DNA of 6,687 nt. Source: Thermotogaceae bacterium. Its GTDB lineage: Bacteria; Thermotogota; Thermotogae; B21-G9; HyVt-16. A program made the position numbers and the translations under genes. This document shows positions 1-4,279 of this stretch, piece after piece. Every line of letters starts with the position of its first letter. Positions within the stretch are counted from its first letter, which is position 1. The notes beneath the pieces are model-generated. The model ran no database searches and had not been told where the DNA came from. It saw only the letters and a list, made by a program, of their open reading frames with translations. The stretch covers positions 1 through 6,687 of the forward strand of contig DQYP01000211.1 in assembly GCA_011043375.1 (NCBI GenBank), in the 5' to 3' direction.

Positions 1-287
1 AGACAGCTCCATTGGCCATCGTCATAGCAGTAGAGAATGTTGGAACCTGGGAGAGTGACGGAGCGATTGTTGGAGCTTTCATTCAGCTAACCTGTGTGGA
101 TTTGGGTCTGGGTTCATGTTGGGGTCATATAGCAGGAATCGTCGAGAATGAAGCAAGAAAACTTTTGAATATTCCAGAAAGATATCGTGTACTTTGTGTT
201 GTAGGTATTGGATATCCTGATGAAGAGAAATCCCCACATGATGAGAGTGAAATAGATGAAAAGAGGATACATTGGGAGAAGTTTTGA
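1..287 (+). CDS. Nitroreductase-family protein, C-terminal part (5' end cut by window)
   Basis: The reading frame is open from base 3 and ends at TGA 285-287, so about 94 C-terminal residues are present; the start lies upstream. TTG at 12 is in frame, but I do not take it as the start because the family pattern already runs through it (TAPLAIVIAVEN). Family marks seen: the central APLAIVIA strand, the GLGSCW segment where FMN-dependent nitroreductases read LGLGSCW, then LLNIPERYRV and the VGIGYPDEEK strand-turn, ending in IHWEKF. Known members are flavin oxidoreductases that use NAD(P)H to reduce nitro compounds, quinones or similar acceptors in the cytosol; the substrate cannot be told from this part. 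The N-terminal FMN-phosphate-binding arginines lie outside the window. Its GC (about 43% by hand count) exceeds that of the cas genes downstream, and a 185-bp gap with its own promoter separates them, so it is probably an unrelated neighbour. Confidence 0.8.
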   Translation, partial: TAPLAIVIAVENVGTWESDGAIVGAFIQLTCVDLGLGSCWGHIAGIVENEARKLLNIPERYRVLCVVGIGYPDEEKSPHDESEIDEKRIHWEKF

Positions 288-305
288 TTGTCAATTATGC
301 TTAAT

Positions 306-341
306 ATTTTGTAATCTTTCATCTACATTTTGGTAATTTCA
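306..341. repeat. Imperfect direct repeat, about two helical turns apart
   Basis: ATTTTGTAATCTTTCA at 306-321 recurs as ATTTTGGTAATTTCA at 327-341, with starts 21 bp apart. Two similar half-sites on the same DNA face could serve a regulator. The DNA is so AT-rich that chance is a real alternative, and the repeat lies about 80 bp upstream of the -35 box. Low confidence as a functional element. Confidence 0.25.
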
Positions 342-423
342 GAAGCAATTCTAAACACAAAATGAACGATTTCATGATCGCAATGATTATGGTTTATCTG
401 GATATTCAGTGATTAATATATCC

Positions 424-453
424 TTGACATTAAAGACATGTATAGTTTAAAAT
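424..453 (+). promoter_or_regulatory. Predicted sigma-70-type promoter of the cas operon
   Basis: A perfect TTGACA -35 box at 424-429 is followed after 18 bp by TAAAAT at 448-453, one base from the TATAAT consensus. Transcription would start near 460, leaving a leader of only about a dozen bases that begins at or next to the Shine-Dalgarno sequence of cas6. It is the only good promoter I see before the operon, and the downstream genes are too tightly packed to need their own. Prediction from sequence only. Confidence 0.6.
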
Positions 454-461
454 AATCATTG

Positions 462-468
462 GGTGATG
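462..468 (+). promoter_or_regulatory. Ribosome binding site of cas6 (supports the TTG start at 473)
   Basis: GGTGATG at 462-468 matches the GGTGAT part of the AGGAGGTGAT anti-SD complement; the GGTGAT core ends at 467, 5 nt before TTG 473. The ATG inside it (466) opens an out-of-frame reading of only seven codons, so it is not the gene start. It could compete weakly with the TTG for ribosomes. Confidence 0.55.
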
Positions 469-472
469 ACAA

Positions 473-1189
473 TTGATTCTGAACGCTAAAATCTTCATCG
501 AAAGAGGAAAAATCCCTTCTGATTACAGAAGATATTTCATATCCCTTCTAAAAGCAGCATTTCAGGGTACAGAATTTGAAGATATAGTCCTGTCTAGAGA
601 AAGGATCCCGAAACCTTATACATTCTCAGTGGGATTTTCAAGAATTGTCAGACAAAATATAGATAGCTTAGAATTCGAGAGTCCGGTATTCTTTAATTTT
701 TCAACACCTATTCATACGATGATTGCCCACCTTTATAATCACGTAAAAAACCTTCCGACTCTTTTCTCAAAGGAAGTAAAAGAGATACAAATTCATCTGC
801 CTCCACCAGTAACAATAAAAAGTAGGGAGATGGTGTTCAAGATAATGGGGTGTGCTGTTCTGACCAGAAACTATAGGGAGGGTGAAGTGTACGTCCATCC
901 TGAAGATGATGATTTCGAGGAAGCGTTCAATCACTCCCTAAAAATCCGCCTCGAGTACTTCAGAGAGAAATTCTCACATTTTGGGCATTTCCCTAAGTTT
1001 TCCCTAGTTAAGGTTCTAACGAAAAATTTAGAGAAAACGGTCATCAAGCATTATGGAGGGGTCCTCGAAGGTTTTCGAGGAACCTTGAAATTGCAAGGAG
1101 ATCTGAAGATCTTGAACTTTCTGGCAGAAGCAGGTATAGGGGTCAGAACCGGTCAAGGATTCGGTATGGTAAGGGTGGTGAAATTTTGA
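473..1189 (+). CDS. cas6: Cas6 CRISPR pre-crRNA processing endoribonuclease
   Basis: This 238-aa protein has the size and C-terminal signature of Cas6, the RAMP-fold, metal-independent RNase that cuts pre-crRNA in each repeat. The N-terminus reads LPxDYRR-like (IPSDYRRYFISLLK, residues 14-27), followed by PKPYTFSV (46-53), the Cas6 KPFTFS strand. The C-terminus has GTLKLQGD (203-210) and the glycine-rich loop AGIGVRTGQGFGMV (220-233), the family's most diagnostic motif. The start is TTG at 473, chosen for the SD at 462-468 and a normal N-terminal strand. It is the first operon gene and overlaps cas8 by 4 nt. Oddity: there is no histidine before residue 81. Aligned without gaps to Pyrococcus furiosus Cas6 (recalled triad Tyr31-His46-Lys52), the matching residues are Lys27, Ser41 and Lys47, so the usual catalytic His is absent. 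Family call is firm; catalytic mechanism is open. Confidence 0.93.
   Translation: MILNAKIFIERGKIPSDYRRYFISLLKAAFQGTEFEDIVLSRERIPKPYTFSVGFSRIVRQNIDSLEFESPVFFNFSTPIHTMIAHLYNHVKNLPTLFSKEVKEIQIHLPPPVTIKSREMVFKIMGCAVLTRNYREGEVYVHPEDDDFEEAFNHSLKIRLEYFREKFSHFGHFPKFSLVKVLTKNLEKTVIKHYGGVLEGFRGTLKLQGDLKILNFLAEAGIGVRTGQGFGMVRVVKF
1062..1081 (+). repeat. Perfect 8-bp inverted repeat (hairpin) inside the cas6 coding sequence
   Basis: TCCTCGAA at 1062-1069 and TTCGAGGA at 1074-1081 form a perfect 8-bp stem with a GGTT loop. Beyond one G-A mismatch, G1059-G1060 can pair with C1083-C1084, extending the stem. It encodes the VLEGFRG segment just before the Cas6 glycine loop. No T-run follows, so it is not an intrinsic terminator. 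It lies about 105 nt upstream of the cas8 start, where it could affect mRNA stability or be an incidental result of codon choice. Confidence 0.5.
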
Positions 1190-2529
1190 AAGAAATCGTT
1201 ATATATCCCCACAATTGGGTCCACAACGCCAATGTGTATGGTTTTCTAAAAGCATTATCATGGTACGGTTTTGATGTATCGAAATTACTCAAAGATGACG
1301 GCACATTGACTTTAAGCGAAGATATTCAGAAGGATATATATGAAAAAGAGTCTGGTATTCCAAAACTTTACAAAATATGGATAGAATCAACTGATAAGCT
1401 CAGAATAGCGAAAGTGGATGAAAAATATGATCCTTATGTTAATATCCCCAAACGATTTTTTATGAACGACGAGAGGTTATATAAGAACCTGATACCCGAG
1501 AGAGGAGATAAATTAGAGAAATTTTGGGTGGAATTGCGGAGAATGATAGAGCATGTCTTTGATACACCAAAGATCGAAGGGAATGATACATGCTTTCTCT
1601 GTGGAAACCCTGTAAGTGTTCCAAATGATAAAAAACTCATTAGATACCATGAATTCTCTCCTGAACTTTTTGGAAAATTATCATCATGGATAAGGCATTT
1701 CCCAAACGCTTTTTGGAACATGGAGCAGAATCTGTATGTATGTGATGTATGTTCTCAGATGGCGCTTTTTCGTCATTTCGTGTTTTACAAGAATAATGAT
1801 AAGTTCATAAACGCCCCATCATTCAAAGTAATATGGTACCTCAATGAAGCTTTAGAAGCGTTTAAAAAGCTAAATACTAACGAGGCTCTTGGATACTCTT
1901 TACTTGAAACTTCTTTAAAGATTTATAGGATACTCGGTGCTTGGGCAAGACAAAATGTGGAGATAATAACTTTAACAGATTCTGGATATGAAATATCCTA
2001 TCTCCCGCCAAAGGTCGTGGATTCTCTCCTCACACCAAAAGTGGTGTATCTCCTAAAAGTGATAAGAGATGATGAAATTTTCCAAAAAGTTTTAAGAGAA
2101 GATACAAATGGGATACTAACAGATACTTATATTTCACTTCGCATGAAGATCACAGAAAGGCAAAATCTCATAAGAAAAGCAAAGAGAGAAATTCAAATTC
2201 AAATAAACCCTATGTATACCCTCCAGTTGTATCTTGAGTTGAGAAAAATCTACTCGGGGGTGAAGATCATGGTGAAACCAGAGGATTTAAAAAAGCTTGG
2301 TAAAAAAGTAGCAGAAGCTTTTGAAAATACCAAGTATCGTCTTTTAGAGTTGGTAAGGCTTGGAAAAAGAAGTGAAGCATATCACCTAGTTTTGAGAACA
2401 TACATGACTAGGAAAATGGTATTTCCAAAAGAGCTTAATTATGTGTTCAGTGTGAGAGATGACGAGGTTTTTAAAGCGTTGATGTTTGCGTATATAAGTG
2501 GTATGGCCGGAGGTGAGCACCATGAATGA
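1186..2529 (+). CDS. cas8b: Cas8, Cst1-type large subunit of type I-B Cascade (CXXC-CXXC zinc-finger)
   Basis: A 447-aa protein in the large-subunit position between cas6 and cas7. Two cysteine pairs, CFLC (Cys136, Cys139) and CDVC (Cys186, Cys189), about 46 residues apart, are the hallmark of the CXXC-CXXC Cst1 family (Cas8a1 in older naming, grouped with Cas8b in type I-B). They probably bind one zinc ion. Known large subunits recognise the PAM, bind the crRNA 5' end and recruit Cas3. The N-terminal half (1-130) has aromatic-rich strands; from about residue 290 the protein looks helical and charged, as expected for the region related to the small subunit. The start is TTG at 1186, overlapping the cas6 stop (TTGA), with GGTGA at 1177-1181 as SD. 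Cst1 proteins diverge widely in sequence, so the call rests on the cysteine pairs, size and gene order. An internal start at 2269 may also yield Cas11. Confidence 0.85.
   Translation: MKEIVIYPHNWVHNANVYGFLKALSWYGFDVSKLLKDDGTLTLSEDIQKDIYEKESGIPKLYKIWIESTDKLRIAKVDEKYDPYVNIPKRFFMNDERLYKNLIPERGDKLEKFWVELRRMIEHVFDTPKIEGNDTCFLCGNPVSVPNDKKLIRYHEFSPELFGKLSSWIRHFPNAFWNMEQNLYVCDVCSQMALFRHFVFYKNNDKFINAPSFKVIWYLNEALEAFKKLNTNEALGYSLLETSLKIYRILGAWARQNVEIITLTDSGYEISYLPPKVVDSLLTPKVVYLLKVIRDDEIFQKVLREDTNGILTDTYISLRMKITERQNLIRKAKREIQIQINPMYTLQLYLELRKIYSGVKIMVKPEDLKKLGKKVAEAFENTKYRLLELVRLGKRSEAYHLVLRTYMTRKMVFPKELNYVFSVRDDEVFKALMFAYISGMAGGEHHE
2032..2047 (+). repeat. Perfect 6-bp inverted repeat inside cas8
   Basis: ACACCA (2032-2037) and TGGTGT (2042-2047) pair perfectly around an AAAG loop. 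It encodes part of LLTPKVVYLL. No T-run or SD lies next to it, and it is weaker than the cas6 hairpin, so a role is doubtful. Confidence 0.25.
2256..2263 (+). promoter_or_regulatory. Internal ribosome binding site within cas8
   Basis: GGGGGTGA at 2256-2263 lies exactly 5 nt before an in-frame ATG at 2269. The RBSs that start cas7 (GGAGGTGA, 2509-2516) and cas5 (AGAGGTGA, 3496-3503) have the same GGTGA core and the same 5-nt spacing. The other in-frame Met codons in the cas8 3' region (2143 and 2212) have no SD. This supports internal initiation of a small subunit. Confidence 0.55.
2269..2529 (+). CDS. cas11: Candidate Cas11 small subunit, translated internally from the cas8 3' end
   Basis: Starting at Met362 of Cas8 (MVKPEDLKKLGKK...) and sharing its stop, this product would be 86 aa, charged and apparently almost all helical, as expected of a Cas11 small subunit lining the Cascade belly and contacting the non-target strand. 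Published work on types I-B, I-C and I-D shows that the small subunit, lacking its own gene, is made from an internal start in the large-subunit gene. The evidence here is the strong, well-spaced internal SD at 2256-2263 and the absence of any separate cas11 gene between cas6 and cas3. The 86-aa length is on the short side for Cas11 as I recall it, and internal SD-like stretches also occur elsewhere in these genes, so this is a well-motivated candidate and not proven. Its stop overlaps the cas7 start, so it would also feed coupled translation of cas7. Confidence 0.5.
   Translation: MVKPEDLKKLGKKVAEAFENTKYRLLELVRLGKRSEAYHLVLRTYMTRKMVFPKELNYVFSVRDDEVFKALMFAYISGMAGGEHHE
2509..2516 (+). promoter_or_regulatory. 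Ribosome binding site of cas7 (decides the start at 2522)
   Basis: GGAGGTGA at 2509-2516, inside the last cas8 codons, lies 5 nt before ATG 2522. An in-frame upstream codon at 2498 would add eight residues unlike the family N-terminus and lies upstream of this site, so ATG 2522 is the real start. Confidence 0.8.
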
Positions 2530-3496
2530 TGTAAGAGCGATTACTATTACTTTAATCTTCGAAGCTTGTGCTGTGAACAGAGATGAAAATATTGGTGGGA
2601 ACATGCAATCGATAAAGAAACTTAGAAGAAGGGGTGGTATATACTCTTTCTTATCACGTGCTTTTATGAGGCACAAATTGTTCAATGCTCTCGCTAGAAA
2701 ATATTCCTGGAAACCTGCTCCTGTGACAGTTGGGACAAACAATGTTATCCAATTCGATCTTGAAAACAACAGTATCATTCATAGTGAAGAGCTGGATTTC
2801 TTTGGATACATGTCAACTGTCTCTGAAACTGTCGTTAGAAAAGCTCCCATTGGTATGACAAAAGCCGTTTCCTTGGAACCATGGGAAGGTGACATGGCTT
2901 TCTACGCAAATCATGACATGGTAGCTAGAGCGCAAAAGCAAGGAAAAAAAGCCACTCCAAATCCGTTTTCCAAGGAAGAACATCTATCGTTGTATAAATT
3001 CTCGATAGTTATGGATCTGGATAGGATAGGTGTTGATGAGGTGATCGTTCAAAAGGATGCGAAGATATTTGGTGTAGAGGTTAGAGAGGAAATGAAAAAA
3101 GATTTTGATGGGGGATATGTCGAAATAAAAAAACTGTCCAAAGATTATTATTCAGTAACGGCAAAGGTGAACGAAGATGAAAAAAGAAAAAGAATTTGCA
3201 ATTTTCTTGACGTTGTGATAAATGGATTTGATATTCACACATCAACCGAGTCATGGAGTACCACTCCCATGTTCGCCATCGTAGCCACGCTCAATCTCCC
3301 ACTAACTTTGTTCAATCCGTATGTAAAACTAAACGAAAACGGTTTAGATTCAACATCTTTGACATCTGCTATCGAAAATACAAGTGTTTTGAAAGTTTGG
3401 ATGTATCCTGGGATGTTCAAAGTAGGCGTAAAAGGAGTTGATGTAGTTGAGAGCCCAAAGAAGTTGTACGAGAAAATCTGCGCAGAAATCTCATGA
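2522..3496 (+). CDS. cas7: Cas7, Cst2/DevR-type backbone subunit of type I-B Cascade
   Basis: A 324-aa RAMP-superfamily protein of the Cst2/DevR (Cas7) family, which forms the helical crRNA-binding backbone in about six copies. Family marks: a first beta strand VRAITITLIFEA (4-15), CAVNRDENIGGNMQSIKKL (16-34) with the NRDE-N-GG pattern typical of the group, YSFLSRAFMRHKL (41-53), LDFFGYM (91-97) and APIGMTKAVSLEPWEG (108-123). The middle region (about 120-155, with KQGKKATPNPF) is probably the thumb/finger insertion. The second RAMP half carries the VINGFDIHTSTESW segment before the C-terminal strands. ATG at 2522 is supported by the perfect SD at 2509-2516; it overlaps the cas8 stop by 8 nt, so translation is coupled and its strong RBS suits a multi-copy subunit. 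No frameshift or truncation is seen. Confidence 0.93.
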   Translation: MNDVRAITITLIFEACAVNRDENIGGNMQSIKKLRRRGGIYSFLSRAFMRHKLFNALARKYSWKPAPVTVGTNNVIQFDLENNSIIHSEELDFFGYMSTVSETVVRKAPIGMTKAVSLEPWEGDMAFYANHDMVARAQKQGKKATPNPFSKEEHLSLYKFSIVMDLDRIGVDEVIVQKDAKIFGVEVREEMKKDFDGGYVEIKKLSKDYYSVTAKVNEDEKRKRICNFLDVVINGFDIHTSTESWSTTPMFAIVATLNLPLTLFNPYVKLNENGLDSTSLTSAIENTSVLKVWMYPGMFKVGVKGVDVVESPKKLYEKICAEIS

Positions 3497-3503
3497 GAGG
3501 TGA
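3496..3503 (+). promoter_or_regulatory. Ribosome binding site of cas5 (decides the start at 3509)
   Basis: AGAGGTGA at 3496-3503 ends 5 nt before ATG 3509. An in-frame GTG at 3500 lies inside this SD and so cannot be the start. The site begins on the last base of the cas7 stop codon. Confidence 0.75.
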
Positions 3504-3508
3504 AGGTA

Positions 3509-4279
3509 ATGAAAATTTTGCAAATACACCTGAGAGCTCCTACAGCTCACTTCGCTATACCCTTCGCAATGTCCATAAAAAGAACCTTTCCTATTCCGAT
3601 GTATTCAACCGCCATCGGCATCGTATGTAATGCTTTGAAATATAAGGAAAAAATTGAAAAATTTCTGACATCTCAGTTTTCCATGGCAATTATTGGAGAT
3701 TATGGATCTATGCAGTATGAATACACATGGTTAAGAAGTTTTAGTTTGAAACATCATAAGAGAAGATTCCCAGGAAAGGAAGATAGGAGATTTATGGGAG
3801 AGGTAGAGCATCCAGGAGGGCAAATGCCCAATGTAGTTAGTTACCTCCTTGACGCAGATTTCAGAATATATGTAAAAGCTCCTTTAGATATCTTAAAGAT
3901 GATAATGGAATCTTTCTTGTCTGGAGACTGGATAACACATCTTCATGCTGGTAGGGCCGAAGATATAATTGACTTTTTCGAAGTAGATTTGTTAGATATT
4001 CAAGTTGAAAAGATCTATGAGACGAATGGCTATACTTGGATTCCATCCCCAGAATTCGCTGATTTGGATTTCAAAGATTATGAGTCTCTTTTTAATACAA
4101 TAGGTGGGAGTATTTTCCTTGTGTCAACGATATACAAGGTATCAAATGGGAAAAGGCATTTTGAGCGTATCAGAGCAAAGCTTTACAATGGTGGGATTCC
4201 TCTCATAAATTTCAAACCGGTTGTTTTACCAGCTCATAATGAAAGGCCTCTCTTTTTCGCAAGGATGGTGAAAGAATGA
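3509..4279 (+). CDS. cas5: Cas5 (Cas5t-type), crRNA 5'-handle-binding subunit of Cascade
   Basis: A 256-aa RAMP protein following cas7, as Cas5 does in type I-B. The N-terminus shows the Cas5 pattern: strand ILQIHLRAPTAHFAIPFA (3-20) followed by RTFPIPMYSTAIGIVCNAL (25-43), where Cas5 proteins read rtyplPpySTviGll.na. The C-terminus has a glycine-rich turn before the last strands (LYNGGIPLINFKPVVLP) and a terminal PLFFARM segment. Known Cas5 proteins cap the crRNA 5' handle and join Cas7 to the large subunit; since this operon has a separate cas6, Cas5 is not expected to be the processing nuclease as it is in type I-C. ATG 3509 is set by the RBS at 3496-3503, 12 nt after cas7. It overlaps cas3 by 4 nt (ATGA). 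A second SD-like AGGAGGG lies before in-frame Met106 but is only 3 nt from it. Confidence 0.9.
   Translation: MKILQIHLRAPTAHFAIPFAMSIKRTFPIPMYSTAIGIVCNALKYKEKIEKFLTSQFSMAIIGDYGSMQYEYTWLRSFSLKHHKRRFPGKEDRRFMGEVEHPGGQMPNVVSYLLDADFRIYVKAPLDILKMIMESFLSGDWITHLHAGRAEDIIDFFEVDLLDIQVEKIYETNGYTWIPSPEFADLDFKDYESLFNTIGGSIFLVSTIYKVSNGKRHFERIRAKLYNGGIPLINFKPVVLPAHNERPLFFARMVKE

Larger units (their letters stand above)
288..472. other. AT-rich intergenic region between the nitroreductase gene and the cas operon
   Basis: This gap is very AT-rich (about 27% GC by hand count over 301-480) and has no credible ORF on either strand. It carries the cas promoter at its right end and a short imperfect direct repeat at its left end. 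Small hairpins such as ATGAA-CGAT-TTCAT at 362-375 are present, but none is GC-rich or followed by a T-run, so I see no intrinsic terminator for the upstream gene. No CRISPR repeat or array is present. Confidence 0.7.

Noticed and set aside
362..375. ATGAA-CGAT-TTCAT hairpin as a terminator of the nitroreductase gene
   Set aside because: It is a 5-bp AT-rich stem with no following T-run and lies 75 bp after the stop codon.
876..889. GGGAGGGTGA before an in-frame GTG inside cas6
   Set aside because: The gap to GTG is a single base, too short for initiation, and the product would be a Cas6 fragment without a known role.
2498..2521. Longer cas7 reading frame starting at 2498
   Set aside because: The extra eight residues are unlike the Cas7 N-terminus and the perfect SD at 2509-2516 points to ATG 2522.
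2386..2778. 130-codon open frame on the minus strand across the cas8/cas7 junction
   Set aside because: It lies opposite two clear cas genes, has no recognisable family or RBS support, and is best explained as a shadow of the plus-strand coding pattern. The other minus-strand open frames were rejected for the same reason.
3500..3508. GTG at 3500 as the cas5 start
   Set aside because: This GTG is part of the AGAGGTGA ribosome binding site, which is spaced correctly for ATG 3509.
3814..3826. AGGAGGG followed by in-frame ATG (Met106) inside cas5 as a second internal start
   Set aside because: The spacing is only 3 nt, it encodes an HPGGQM segment with its own protein reason, and no C-terminal Cas5 product is known to me. 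It also warns that internal SD-like stretches arise by chance.
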